A stretch of DNA of 64,000 nt, from the NCBI GenBank assembly GCA_020226215.1, contig CM035232.1, positions 81,308,693 through 81,372,692 of the forward strand. Direction: 5' to 3'. The DNA comes from Sindora glabra (taxonomy: Eukaryota; Streptophyta; Magnoliopsida; Fabales; Fabaceae). The notes beneath the pieces were generated by a model. The model was given only the letters and a program-made list of their open reading frames with translations. It searched no databases and was not told the DNA's origin. How positions within the stretch are numbered: the first letter of the stretch is position 1; every line of letters starts with the position of its first letter. Positions 14,819 through 28,069 of the stretch are shown in pieces. The position numbers and the translations under genes are program-made.

Positions 14819-16300
14819 ACACTTAGCTCTTGCACATCCTTAAACAAAACACAACTTTATTCAAATCTAAGAAATAAAAAGCTTTACTTTTCTGGAACTT
14901 CAAAAATCACAAATCCACAAGTAAAAGACAAATAAAGCTAATAAGAAAAATAAGATAACTTGAAGAAGAAAATTATTGACAAACTCGAAACTAACTAATA
15001 TAGCAACTTCATTCAAAAAGAGTAAATCAATCATATTAAATCCTTACAAAATTCACTCATCAACTCTCAAGCATTTAGTGAAAGTGTTTCACTTAGGTTC
15101 ACTATATGAAATTACTCTATCATAAGCTTACTAATCATTTAATTTCCACTCAAATCATATGTACAACACAAATTAAAAGGACTTTTTTCAAGATTGTAAT
15201 AAGGAAAAGAAAAGGAAAGGAAAAAAGAAGATATAGAAGAGAAAAAATTAAAGAAACTAATAGAGCACTTAAACTAAAGTCATATGAGCTAATCATAAAC
15301 AATTATAACTCAACATAATATCCCAAATTCAAACTCAAACACTTATCAACTTTTTTTGTTTTTCATTTTTTTACATTTTTATTTTTTTCATTTTTTTTAA
15401 CTTTTTCCTTTTTTTTGTTTTTTCTTTCTCTCTTTTTTTCAACTAACCTTTGAACTTGAAGTTGATGAATTTTCACAACATATAAACTCACACACCCTTA
15501 CACTTATTTAAAAACCTATCTTATAAAAGTTTAAATGCTCTACTAATCCCTAAGGTTAGGTAAAAATACTTATTTTTCATTAGAAAAATGCTCATGGACT
15601 AATCAACAAAGAAAAGGGTAATTAAAGCTCAAGAGGGCTAACAAAGATAAGAGTTAAATAAAGAATGCATTTATCATTTTTGTGCATGTATATGCAACTG
15701 TAATCTCAAAAAGAATCAAATCAAGTTCTAAAGAAACAAATTATGGAAGAACATCACACAAGAAAGAAAGAAAATAGCATGAATTTTTAATATAAAGGCT
15801 TAAAATCTCACAAGAAAGCTCATGCTATCAAGTTCAATCTACTAACTCAAAATCTATTACTACATTAATCAATTTCAAGAAGTAAAATTATTCATTCAAT
15901 CATGTTATGAATCCTATTTAAATTCAATTCAATCATACTCATTAAAAATGCAAAGTCTTAATCAATGGCAAATAACTAAAATGACTCAAAAATCAAGTCA
16001 AAACATATTTTTTTAATTTTTAATTTTTCTATTTTTTAATTTTTTTTAAAGTATTAAAAAGCATTAAATGAATATACAAAGCACAAGATAAATTCTAAAA
16101 GTTAAAAGTCTCCCTTTACATTTAAATTTTACATTATTCTCAATATAAAACATATTAGCATCATTAAGAAAGATAAAGGACAAGTAAATTTTTTTTAAAA
16201 AAAAAGGTAAGAGAAAGCAAATCTCAAACGCTTAAGTTGCCTCCTAAGAAGTACTTTTTTTAATGTCTTTGGCTAGACATAGCTTGATTTTCTTCAACTA
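14819..16300 (-). other. 3' untranslated region of element I
   Basis: From 15001 rightwards it aligns closely with 45148-46530 in element II, including the block ATAGCAACTTCATTCAAAAA and a run of oligo-T tracts (15351-15440 against 45500-45640). Open frames such as 15106-15318 are chance frames in A-rich sequence. Confidence 0.65.
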
Positions 16301-16454
16301 AGATCTATATGAAAATTAGCTACCTCTTTTTCTTCTAAATTGCTAACCTTTAATTCATCTATCAAAAGGTGCTTTGAAAATTAAGATCATCCACCATAAT
16401 TTCTTTAAGTGTTATTCTTAAATCACTTTTGTTCTTTAAATTTTCAAAATCATC

Positions 16455-19400
16455 CTATAAAATGAATTTAACATGATGAGCAAAATAGCTAGAATGATCA
16501 ATATAAAAGCACTCTTTTTCCTTTAAAAGTGGAATATCTCCATCATTAATTTTTTCTACAATTTTTAAGACAACACCATTTGCATCACTTATAAATGCAG
16601 AAATTTTAGCACATATGGCACACATAATATCACTATCTCTATAAGTGCACTCATGGCCATCCACACAACCCAGAAGTTCAAAATTTTCAAGAAACTCAAC
16701 AAGCATGTCATCATGACTAGCATCAATATGTAAATGAGAATGAATAACCTTAAAACTAGCAAAATCAAAATAAAAAATAGCAAAACCAAAAATATCAAAA
16801 TTGGAAATAGCAAAATCAAAACTAAAGTGTGAAGAATGATATAGAATTGTCCTGTATAACCTCAAAAAATGTCAAACTTGGTTGTAATACCATCAAACTC
16901 CATGGTTAATATTTTATCTCAAACATTAATCATGATTTTGCAATTTTTAGAAAAGGCTAACCAAAAATGATTGGGAAAAGGATCTCAGATGTCTCATTTT
17001 TCATTTTCAGAATGTAAAAATGTTAAAGCCTAACTAGATCATGATCAATGTGGATCCTAATACTCAGTTTCCATAAGCCTTAACATTAATTTTTCTAATT
17101 CTATCCAATGGAAGTATCCCTATTTAGAGGAGACTCAAATTGTACTTTAAATTTTGCAAAAAAAAATGGACAAAGTCTCTCTTATTTTGAACACTTCTTG
17201 AGGGCCACACTCCTTAAATCATAAAACTTGTGAATTTTCTCAAATATGATAGCATCAAATATACATATAGTACTATATAGTTTCAAACTTATACATAAAA
17301 AAATAACTCACCACATCAAATGATAAATTAATAACATTTCTATCTCAAATCTAATCCTAATCCAATTGCCAAAATCCTTTAACAAGGCAGTCTTGATTTT
17401 TCATAGATGCAATAAGGTTCGAAGACATTTATCTGAAACTAAAAACATTAAAAACAAGATAAAGTGAGTTACAAGAATATATCTACCATTACTTATATGC
17501 ATACATAAAAGTTACAAGCTAATCATATATTAAATTAGAAAATATTAATAAACCCATTTTCAAGTTTTCTAAATTATACGAAATCAAACCTCAAATTGAG
17601 TGTGCACCTACCCATAACTCAAATTTCATATTTCACATTGCTAATCATAGTAAACTTAACAACTTACTAGTATACAATATTCTTATTATATCTCAAGCCA
17701 CCCATTCCAAGTAGTTAGCATGTTCGTAAACAACTACTAAGGCTCAAACACAAATGAATCTTCTTGATCACATCAATAATAATATCTAATCATAAACAAT
17801 ATTCCAGTATTGTATCACCCACATAACCATTTATGATAAACATATATGCATTCACATTTTGACTTTCAAATTAAACTTATATCCTTCATAAATTATTTAT
17901 CAGGAATTTCTCATCCAACTTTCACATCGTTAGCCCCGTTGCATTTCTAATCTCAATACTGCTCATGGTATAATTCACAATGTAATAAATTTACTAAAGC
18001 TCAGCTCTACAAACAACAGGTTAATTGTCGATTTCATTATAGATGATTATTCATTAACATGAGGTGAATATAAACATATAACAATATCTATATAGCAACA
18101 TTGCCATACCTTCTTACATGGCCACAATACTCATTTGCATCTTAATATAGTTCATACTATAATTTCAAGCATACAAGTAACAAAGAGAGCTCAATCACAA
18201 GCATTCAATAATCAATAATAACATCATCATACTTTCTAAGCATGGTTAGTCCACATTCACCTAATAAACATACACATTTATAGTTTTATCAATCATAGAT
18301 ACCACAATAATATTACACCACAATGGTCCTTATGAGTTTACACATGAATAAATATATGGATGATATGTAATCTGTACTATTAGTAAGAAATATAATTCAT
18401 CACATTTAAGCAACCTTTTATTAAATTATTAATCTATAATGAGATATATACTCCCTTAGAAGCACTTATTTACTCCAAGAATTCTTAAGTGTTTTACTTT
18501 CTCTTTTCCCATTTTCCTACATCAATATTTATGACTATAATAAATTATAATCATAAATATTGATATCATCCATTTTCTTTCCAAGCTTGCTACTTTAATT
18601 TCTAATCATGATATATTTCAACATTCCAAATCATACCTTACTCATCTTCTAAAATTGATACATGAATTAGATATTCTCCACAATACACAATTAATTACAA
18701 CTTTATTATAACTCTATTATTTTCTCAGTTGGGCATAGGAATCCAAAAATATACCACAATATAGAGATTTTCAATTCAAAGCCATGCAGATAAGAAAATA
18801 TTAGAATTTAATGCTATATAAAGTATTTATCTACCTTACACTATTATTTGATATTATTGCTTCTTTACTATTCTAACATTATCTCTTGGAATTGAAATAT
18901 CATATTGTTTTGAAATCAAACTCACAAATATGGAGATATTAAGGTAAATGACATAAAAAGGTTTCAATCACCCCATTCAATCATTTTATAGCATGAAGCT
19001 TTTATTTTTCAAAAGCATCATCATATATTTCATGTGTATGCAAATAGATTTTTCTTAGATGAAATTAGAATCATTCAAAGTATTAAAATGCAATATTTCA
19101 TAAATATTATATCATAACATTTTAGTATCATATAGCATAAATTTTTATGAAAGAATCACCATATATTTCAAGTGAGCATTTATGGATTTTCTAAAACATA
19201 CTAGTACCACTGAAAATATTTTCATATGATACTTTAAAATAATTGTTCTTATATTATTTTAACACTTTATGGCATAAAATTTGCATTTTTCTAAGCTATC
19301 ATCACTTATCTTAAATATGCATAAATGTAGGTTTTCTAAATAAATTTGTAAATTATCCAAAATCATGAAATATAATATTTGAGAAATGTTATGGGTATGA

Positions 19401-20998
19401 AACTTTAACTCTCCATAGCATAAAAATCTCATTTTTCACATATATTATCATATATCACAAAAGTGCATAAATGGGTTTTCTTGGATTAAGCTTCAAGTTA
19501 GAATAAATATTAAAATTTTATGATATAAAAATGTTCAACTACATCTAGAGTGCCCAACCAAGGCTCGCCAGTAGTAAAAACTTGCTGGAACATTCGTAGA
19601 TAAGGATGGCTGAATAGCTCTATTCTGCTTCCTATTGGTTGCACCTTGGACAGTTCCTACTTGGTAACCACTAGTCATTACAAGCTAAAAGAAATGCTTG
19701 CTAGATAATGGTTATGCAAAGTAAATGTAGGGAAAGCCCATGTTTCTAAGTTGTTGAACTAGTTTCCCTTGCACCATAAGAAGTTATTGTTTAGTGAGAT
19801 GACATGCATCAGAGGAACACCCTGTAGCAATGACCTTGTGGTTGGATGGAGAAAGGCAATAGCAAGTAGTGAAAAAAGAGAAGAGAAAGGGAGTTGTAAA
19901 AAAAGAAAAAAAGAGAGAACGATAGAAAAGGAAGCCAATTTCTTTCTTGAGTGGGAGAGAAAAGCTTGAAATAGAAATAGAAAAGAAAGGAGAGAATAGT
20001 AGTGGAGTGTGGGAAGAGAGAGGGAGAACTGAGTAGGAAAGAGGGGAAGAAAGAAAATATTAAAAACATAAACTATAGGCTTTGATACCATACTTCTCAC
20101 CCCCATCATAAGCCCATTTTTCTTTCAATCTTAACCATTGTTTCATAAGGATTTATCTTGGCCCTTCATTTAAATAAAAACCTACTTTATATAAAACTTA
20201 TTTTATTTAAAATTTCATCTCATGTACTTTCAATGCTCCCTTAATATGTACATATAAATGTATATTTACTAATAAAATAATTGTTTCAAACTTCCATAAC
20301 TTCTAAAAATAATTTATCAAATACCATCAATTAATTATATAAAGCATTACACCCATAATTACTATTTTCAACTTATAATAAAATCCTTATAAAAATATTT
20401 AAACAAGCCTCAAATTAATAATGGCCATATAAAAAATATTATTTTCAACATCATTTTAATATTTTAGAACTTTTAGAAGGAAAAAGAAATTTAAAACCAA
20501 TATTAGTAAAATAAATAAAATATATATTAACATGTATTGAAGTTTATAAAACTTTGAATATTAACTTGGGATATTACAAAAAAATCTACTAGAAAAATGA
20601 GTCCATCAACCCACACTGGAATATCTTTAACAACACATAAGAAGTAAATGTTAGATCTATTTGTCAATTGAACAATCACCTTTATTTGTTTCAAAAGTTC
20701 CAAATTTAAAGCATTAAAAATAGAAAGAGGCATGACATTAATTGATGTTTAAGTCTAATATGGCATACTCAATTTTGGTTTTTCTAATAACACATGGAAT
20801 GGTGAATGTGCCTAGATTTTTACATTTTCTTGATAATTTTCTTTGAATGATTATAGACACATTTGCCCCTACACTCTCTTTCTCATTAATTTTTCTCTTA
20901 TTAACACATAAAATTTTCAAAAAGTTAGCATATATTAAAATTTGTTTTATCAAATCTAATAAAGGTATGTTAACTTCTACTTTTCTAAGTGAATCCAA
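16455..20998 (-). pseudogene. Retropepsin (protease) region of element I, split by solo LTR C1
   Basis: This is the aspartic-protease part of a Ty3/gypsy polyprotein that would cut gag-pol into mature proteins in virus-like particles. The upstream part (20998-20584) shows the conserved run VNIPLLDLIKQ and then the decayed active-site region: AILDLN appears where plant gypsy elements have LLDLGA, followed in another frame by MPLSIFNALNL. The part after the LTR (17020-16455) continues with a decayed GRPFL region and then FELLGCVDGHECTYRDSD. That tail resembles FDCHECTCYDGDTKWA in element II. Solo LTR C1 separates the halves at 17021-20578. Frameshifts and stops are frequent, so it is non-functional. 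Confidence 0.82.
17021..20578 (-). mobile_element. Solo LTR C1 (family C), inserted in the protease of element I
   Basis: On the - strand it starts TGTAATATCCCAAG, and on the + strand its other end starts TGTTAAAGCC, a decayed form of the TGTCACAACC seen in C3. AAAAA flanks both sides (17016-17020 and 20579-20583). It aligns with C2 and C3, for example in the motif CATTCCAAGTAG near 17700 against CCATTCCGAGTAG near 57560. The purine-rich stretch at 19850-20060 is the LTR leader equivalent; open frames 19759-20109 and 19769-19969 are shadows of that biased composition. The pentamer of A is weak alone, but the protease reading across the insertion supports the boundaries. Confidence 0.85.
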
Positions 20999-21049
20999 AA
21001 TCTAGTTTTCATCTTCAATTTTCTTTTATGAAAAAACTCTTCTTAGAAA

Positions 21050-22487
21050 AGGAAAGGGGATAGGAAAAATAGTAGGAGGTGGGGATTTATGGACATAATT
21101 GACTTCACTTCCATCATGCTTGGTCTCTTTTTTTTGTTATTTATGGTTTTTCTCATTTAATTTATTTCTTTTCTGTAGCTAATTACCTGTTAGTTGATTG
21201 CTTGATTCTCGTTATGAAGATGAATGCCTATTAACTTGCTCGCCATTCCTAAGCATAATGGCATTCATAACTTCTTTGTTTCTTGTATTGCTAGAAGATA
21301 GTTGACTTAAAATTATACTTTAAGCTCACTTATTGTAGAAGATAATTAGCCAATCTAAGTTTGCAAATTTGTGATTGTGGCTTCTATTCTTTACTAGAAT
21401 TGCAAGTTATTGGCTACCATTTGCTTGTTAAGAAGTTGAAGTGGAATTTGGTTTATGGATAGAATTAGGTTGCATTCTATTATAAGTAGGAGGAGGATGC
21501 TAAATTTAACTAGGATTATTGTCATATCTAAAATTTTGGTTATCTTTCTAACCAGGGTATTGAGCTTGCAATTAGTACTGGTATTAATTAAGCTATTGTT
21601 ACTAGTGGTATTGTAGTTACTAGGGAAAATGGTTGCTGCATAAGCTTAAAGATGTTGATACTTATCATCTTGTAGTGCAGGGTATAAATTAGTTGGATGA
21701 GCTAGACATGAGCATATTCCACAAAGTATAGCACGGAGGGAGGCTTATATTTACTATTACTATCCATTACCATTTGCCTATCTAGAGAAGTTAACTCATT
21801 CAATCTATTCTCTAATCTTTACTGGTTTGAATAAAAGATCTCATGCACATCTCTAATAGTAACTATAACTTTACCACCAAACTCTTAGGAATTTGTTACC
21901 ATGTTTGCTATTAAATATCTTGTTGTCATAGGAGTTTTATCTATCAATGCTCCACCACTTGTAGTATCAATCATGCTCCTATCCATAAAAAGAATGCCTT
22001 TATAGAAATATTGGATAAGGAGTTCCTCATTAATTTAGTGGTGAGGATAGCTTGTACATAACTTCTTGAATCTCTCCCAATATTCATATAATGTTTCACC
22101 AGTAATCTAGCATAAGCCATAAATCTCTTTTCTTATTGCAGCAACTCTTGAAGTAGGGAAAAACTTCTAAAGGAACAATTGCTTCATGTTATTCCAGCAA
22201 GACACAAAACCTAGTCACAAGTAGTATAACCAATCCTTAGCTACATCAGTAAGTGAGAATTGGAATGCTCTTAGTTTAATTTAGTCTTCTGAGATGCTAT
22301 GAGACTTTATGGTTAAACATACCACATGGAACTTTTTTAAATGCTTATAAGGATCTTTACCTACAAAACCATGAAATCTTGGAAGGAAATGTATTAGAAC
22401 ATATTTAAGCTCAAAATTAGCATTAAATTCAAGATATTGGATGCCTAATAGTTGGTAAGTAACATCAAAGGCAACTGATTCTTTCAA
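21050..22487 (-). pseudogene. Gag of Athila-like element I, decayed
   Basis: Gag forms the particle that packages the retrotransposon RNA. On the - strand the conserved plant gypsy gag landmarks appear in order. FELKYVLIHFLPRFHGFVGK is followed by DPYKHLKKFHVVC (near 22300-22430). Then comes KFFPTSRVAAIRKEIYG, next to GETLYEYWERFKKLC (near 22060-22180), and finally MDRSMIDTTSGGALIDKTP (near 21930-21990). This order and wording are typical of Athila-type elements. A low-complexity, proline- and asparagine-rich tail follows toward 21480. Several in-frame stops and frame changes are present. The same landmarks occur in element II. Confidence 0.88.
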
Positions 22488-22498
22488 TGTTTATTATT

Positions 22499-23197
22499 TA
22501 CCATGTTATCAAAATTGTCAATAGGATCAAAATGTAGGGCAGGGATGCTAGAACTTGTATTTCTACTCTTATATAGAAAGTGAAAAGTCCTATCTATTTC
22601 AAAATCAAACTCTAATAATTCACTAGTGATTCTCCTAATCATGTAATACCACTACACTACACTACACTACAATAAGCAAAACTATAGGAACACATAAACA
22701 CCATAATACTAATGAACTATGAAAAATTACTCTAAACACATCTAATTAACCTATCTAGACATTTTTAAAAATTATGGGAGTACCACAAAACTAAAGCTAT
22801 GACCATGCAAAATCAAAAAATGCAATAAAAAATCTTTTAAAAAAATTTAAAAAGTAGTCAAAATAATGAAATCTACTACCATAAAAGTTTTTAGCTCAAT
22901 TAAAGCTAGTGACTACCATACTTGTTCAAAGGGGTAAGGTGCAGAATATGTGTAAAACTTGTTTCTTTGTGCCAAAAATATTTGTTAAATTGTAGAATGA
23001 ATTAATATGTGATGAAAAATGATTAAATAAAATGAAAGAATATGCAAGAGTTAAAAAGTGCAAGGGAATGCAAGAAAATGGAAAAAAAGGTAGCTACCAT
23101 AAAATGCAAGCAAGATCCTAGCAGATGCAAGATGGACAATGCTTGAACAATTATGTAATATATATCTAGTTAAAGATACTAAAGGATAAAATCAAGT
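22499..23197 (-). other. Leader of element I between primer-binding site and gag
   Basis: Untranslated sequence with no sustained frame. It matches 56080-56840 in element II, including the block AACACATAAACACCATAATACT near its start (22690). Confidence 0.6.
22650..22671. repeat. Short CACTA pentanucleotide repeat
   Basis: About four CACTA units in a row. The matching place in element II near 56220 has ACTACATTACACTA, so the run is a local slippage product. Confidence 0.8.
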
Positions 23198-23218
23198 GGA
23201 TCCCCAGCAATGACACCA
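23198..23218 (-). other. Primer-binding site of element I, tRNA-Asp type
   Basis: The + strand reads GGATCCCCAGCAATGACACC plus A, which fits the 3' end of plant tRNA-Asp (as I recall it) at 16 of 21 positions. Four of the five mismatches are G-to-A or C-to-T changes. It sits six bases inside the 5' LTR end at 23225, as expected for priming of minus-strand synthesis. Confidence 0.75.
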
Positions 23219-23224
23219 AAATTT

Positions 23225-24796
23225 TGACATACATGTAATAGCACACCAATATTAGATTATTATTGGTTTGTTGAAAATAATGCAATATAGGATGACAAAC
23301 TAAGTTGTACCCTTAATAATCCCTTAATTTATATTTTTCTTAATGATTTAGTAATAATGATTACATAATTGTTTAAATTATTTATGAACAAGAAATAGAG
23401 GAGACAAATGTAAATAGAAGCAAAATAGGAAATTGTACAGAATCAAAATGTAGGATGTAGTATATGGAATTAACAAAAAACCAAAATTAAAGGGGTGTGA
23501 TTCAAAATTAAGATAAATGTATTAAATAAAGAAAAATATAAAATAAATAGCAATAAGGAAAATTAATATAATGAAACATTCAATTCAAGGATTTGAGTAC
23601 TCTTAGTGTGGATTAATAATGGATCACAAATAATTTGAATTTTTCAATTATTTTTTCAACCTTGAATTATCCAAAACCCTTACAATAATTCATGAATCCT
23701 ACTCTAGATGAACACCTAGGATTTGATTAATTAAGATTAGTCAAATTAAGCAATCACTATAATCCGTAAAAAAGCTAGATTGAAATTAATTTAAAGATAA
23801 AATTCAATTGAATTAAGAAACTAAATTAGAAACTTCCAAATTAATTTCTCAACCCTCCACCCCTATATGTAAAACCATAATTAACCAACTACAATTTAAC
23901 ATAAAAATAGCAAAAGTTTAAAACTCACAAGGTCGAATACTGATTATACCAAATTGACATTTAACATGTACAATTTCAAGAAATCAGCATATAAAATTAA
24001 GGAAAGAGGAAAATCAATTAGAAGAAGTCAATGTTACAAATTAGATCTCATAATCTAGTAAAGAGAAGCCTTAAAATCTTTGAATCAATTCCAAGTGTTT
24101 AGCCCTCCATGGATGAAGAACAAGAAAACTAGAATAAGAAGAAGAAAAATTGTCTACTGAATTATGTAGTGTCTAGTGTGTAACACATTCTTGCCACCTC
24201 ATTTGACTTGATAACCCTCAAAACCTAATGGATCTAATTCCTATGCCTCTTAAGGTTACAAGAATGGGGCCTTGGTAATTTTTAGAAGCTCAAAATCTAT
24301 TTTATAAAAGCAATGAATTACAAGAGTTACAATGGTGAATTCCTGCAGGTTTAAATTTTAGCTAATATAAGACCACTAAAATTATGTAGTTTTGATAAAT
24401 TATGAACATAAAAATTGTAAAGCTAGTCTCAAGAAGCTTTAGGCACTAGTTTCACATCAATTGGACCTTTATAGCTCCAAATATGGCCTAAAATTTAAAG
24501 TTGGCTAGGTTGGAACAAAAATAGGAGTTCAACTTCTCGACTAAGTCATCAAAGTTGTAGGGCTTTCTTTAAGCTTTTTAATGATATAAAAATTACTCTA
24601 ATTTGACATCCAGAGCCCAAGACATAGCCAAAAACTTGAAATAGTGTTAAAATCCAACTTTAATTAAACAAATTTAGAACATTGTAAAACTAACCCTTAA
24701 TTATAAGATAAAGTTAATTATATGAAATTAAGCACGTGTAACAAACTAAAAAACATAAAATACGAGAAAATAATATAGATAAATTCTTGCACATTA
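23225..24796 (-). mobile_element. 5' LTR of element I (family B)
   Basis: Next to the primer-binding site, it begins TGACATACATG on the + strand and ends near TTGCACATTA. It aligns along its length with 60645-62241 (5' LTR of element II), with 38263-39738, and in reverse with 42114-44010. Shared landmarks are TGCAATATAGGATGACAAACT near 23280 and TTAAGCACGTGTAACAAACT near 24730. The final CA has probably decayed to TA. Confidence 0.8.
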
Positions 24797-26965
24797 GCAA
24801 CTCTAACACAGTAACCACCAACTCTAAGAAATTATGATCGATGATGATAACATGTAGTTAACCATTACAAGACCACATGACTATAAATATCTCCATGCTA
24901 ATAGGTAAAAAAGCTCCAACCATGGAGTTTCCAACCTTAGTTGAAGTACTCCCCATCCTAAAAAATCTCTTAGCAAGGACTTGGTGACAGTTCAAGTGTT
25001 TTGGTCAAATTACTCCTCCCTTTTTTGCAATTTTATATGATACTCATTCACTATTTTATTTAACCATTGCTTCTAATTTATATTACTTCTACTCATATTG
25101 CAAGATTATTGAGTTAATGCTTTGTCAATATACTATGTATATGAAGCATTATTTATTTATTGATAGTTAAAGTTACTTTTATTAATATATTGCAATTTAA
25201 CAACTAGAACAAATACTTATTATAGATTCTGCATGTTCACTGGTGAAATAAAGCGACAGTTCTTTCGATGAAGCAACAAAACCATAACCTAGAAGAGGGC
25301 AAAAACATAGTTTATAAAGGCACGAGTTTTTATGCTTCATAATCTTACTATAAATCAATTGCATAACTTTATTTTGCTATTATGCATGAAACTTTAAAAA
25401 ATTCTAGAACCATCTTAATAACCTTACTTGAATAGTAACAATTAGCATGGCATAACTAGGACATTTTTTACCAAGTTTAAGAAAACATATAAAGTAATCA
25501 GCATGTCCATCCTTGCATTGAAACATAAGAATAGTCAGAGGCTCATAACAAATGAAGTAATCAAGCACTTCAAAGTTGATAAATATAAAATTAATGATAA
25601 CAAGCATCTTAGAAGTCATCAAACAATATAAAGAAATTATGAGTAAAAGATAACTACTTTTTCTTTTAATTCATGCAGGAATGCCATGTATCTTTATTAT
25701 AAATGAAAAATCTATTATTCATTATAAATAATAAATTTTTCATTATGTATGTTCATGTACTAAATTGAAATAAATAAAATGGCAGAACCATTTTTTTTAA
25801 ATAGGTTGTCTCCTTTTTCATATGTTTCATTTATATTCAATTTATTATCGTTTGCCTATTTACTTGCATAAAAAAATGTTGTAATGCAAAAATGAATTTT
25901 AATGCTACCAATTTCAATTAAAGTTCAATTAAAAACAAAATAAATTAGTTCATAAAATGATGTAATGTTCTTACAAGATTTAAACTTAAATTATAAAGTT
26001 ATAAGAACAAAGGAAATATATTTTAGAATATTATAACATTAGTTCTTGTTTAATAACCAATTATTAACATTTCTTAATGGGACGACATCATTATATTAAA
26101 GATAACAATATTTTTTACTTAATCGACATCTAAGTTTATATTTAGGCATTGATTTTTTGAATTAAACAATATAGACACTTTAATCTCAAGCACAAATTGA
26201 AAATGAAAAGGCTAAGGCATGGCATGAGTTGAAAATAAAAAAGGTAAAGCATAATGCCATTTGGAAATTTTATCTTAAAACTCTTCCAACCTAAAATGGT
26301 TATCTATCTTATAGGGTATGTTCTCCTTCTAGACTTAAAATGTTTTCTTCATTTTTTTTCATTTTTGTTCACTAATTACTTTCCATGACTAAAGCTCTTT
26401 TAGCATGTTGCTAAATATGTGTAAACATGCACTTCCGGAAAAACATAAAATATAAAAGTAAAGATTTGTTAAGTTTTTATGTTTGTTCTTGCAATTTAGT
26501 TTCTTTTTTCATAAGCAACCATATTTTGTTGCTTACCTATCATTTTGATATAGCTATTACAAATTTGTATTGATAAAAAATTTGATCTCATTAATCTTAT
26601 TTAGCATTTTGTGGCATTATCTATTATTTATTCATATGAAAATATGCAATATCATACACCAATTTTTCATTAATTCTTATTGCATATACAACTATTTTAT
26701 TCAAGAGGCTTCTCTTAGTAGTCCACGCCTAAAACATTGAGCAACAACTATCAAGATAAATTTAGAAAAGCATTCACCTCTAATTAAGATTTTATATATA
26801 ATCTTTCACCATTTTCAATATTCTATTGTTCAATTTATTCTTTAAAATTGTTGAAATTAGTTTTTATTTTTGGCTAGGAATATAAGGGAAATAAGGATGA
26901 AGAATAAGTGAAGAATAAGGGGATAAGTTTAAAGTTTAGGATATAAGAGTAAGGAATAGGGAGAT
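24797..26965. other. Spacer between element I and solo LTR A3
   Basis: No coding region is supported; the 72-codon frame at 25404-25622 (-) has no recognisable family and lies in AT-rich sequence. Part of it (about 26040-26240) contains phrases such as GGCATTGATTTTTTGAATTA that recall the subterminal sequence of the CACTA-like end at 29395-29693. A3 may therefore lie inside an old CACTA-like element, but I found no left terminus. Confidence 0.45.
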
Positions 26966-28069
26966 TGTAATATCCCGAATTTTCAATTCTATTATTTGAA
27001 TCTCTAAATTCTAAGGTCGTAGAAACGAAGAACACGTTTGAATTAGCTTGGTGGGTGAATCTTAAGTTGAAAGGATTTAAGTGTAAAGGTAAACGAAATT
27101 TTGAAGGAAAAAGGATAGTGGGAAAAGAATTAATTTTCCTAAGCAGTATAGATGATCAGAGGAGGTTGGAAAACCCTAAAATGGGGAGTTGTCTAAGTCT
27201 GACAGTGTAAGGAATTTTAAACAGACAAAAATCCTATGGACTAAATTGCAAAAGTGCAAAATCGGTGTGGTTAAAGTGGAAATAACCAAGGATTTGGGAT
27301 CTAATATGAATAACTAAGATTTTGGGGTGTAATATGTGATTTTATTTAGTGTGGCCAATAGACACATGACAAGTGTCCTTGTTAGAAGAAGATGGACAAG
27401 TGTCCTTATTTGAAGAAATGGCAAGAATAGCCTTACTATTGGTGAAAAAGGACTAAATTACCCTTGGAATTGTCAAAAATGGCAAGAATACCCTTGAAGC
27501 TTCATAAAAAGTCTTCTTCCTTCTCCTTTCTTCTCAAAAGCTGTGGGAGACTCCATGAAAGCTGTAAAAACGTGCAAGAGAGAGAAGGAAGAGAGAGAAA
27601 TCTTCTTTTGAGTTTTTCACCCAAAAATAGTGAGTTTTAGGCTTGGGGGTAGAAGAGAAAGTTGCTCTTCTCATCAAGTTCTATCTATTGGTGTGTTTAG
27701 ATTTAAGAGAAGCTCAAGTTTGATCAAGTTTGGTAAGCTCTAAGTAAGGATTTTCAAGTTGCAGCAAGAGGTAAAATTGTTCTCCTCTAAAAGCTCTTTA
27801 TTGTGCTCTTTTTAGTTTCTTGAGATTTTGATGTTGGAGTGGTCAAGGGTGATTGAACATGGAGTTTAGGATGATTTGAACATGTTTAATGGTGTGACAT
27901 GATTTGTTTGGAATTTGGTTAAAATGATGAAATTAGGATGATTCTTATGAGTTATGAAGCTTATGGAAGATGAAATTTTGAGTTATGAAAGTGTGTATGA
28001 AACTTCCCTTTTGAGAAGCCAAGGGGAGAAGGAGGTTTAGCCATGTAAATTGTGTTTTTGGAAGATCAG

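Larger units (their letters stand above)
14805..24796 (-). mobile_element. Athila-like Ty3/gypsy element I, internally deleted and nested
   Basis: Reading on the - strand, the order is 5' LTR (24796-23225), a tRNA-Asp-like primer-binding site, untranslated leader, gag, protease (split by solo LTR C1) and a 3' untranslated region ending at a polypurine-like tract near 14805. The 3' untranslated region (about 14810-16300) matches that of element II (45148-46530). Reverse transcriptase, RNase H and integrase are missing between the protease tail (about 16455) and this region, so it could only have moved with help, or it decayed by deletion. A 3' LTR is not recognisable to the left. All frames carry stops. 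Confidence 0.8.

Noticed and set aside
16589..16819. 76-codon hydrophobic frame resembling a membrane protein
   Set aside because: It is an alternative frame of the protease-tail pseudogene of element I, hydrophobic only because of T-rich codons.
20527..20998. Two adjacent - strand frames as a possible small host gene
   Set aside because: They are consecutive pieces of the gypsy protease region with one frame change, and one runs into solo LTR C1.
22650..22671. CACTA motifs as a possible transposon terminus
   Set aside because: It is a simple pentanucleotide run within the element I leader, with no inverted partner and no subterminal repeats.
25404..25622. 72-codon - strand frame as a small gene
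   Set aside because: No recognisable family, no matched copy and no promoter context; its length is expected by chance.
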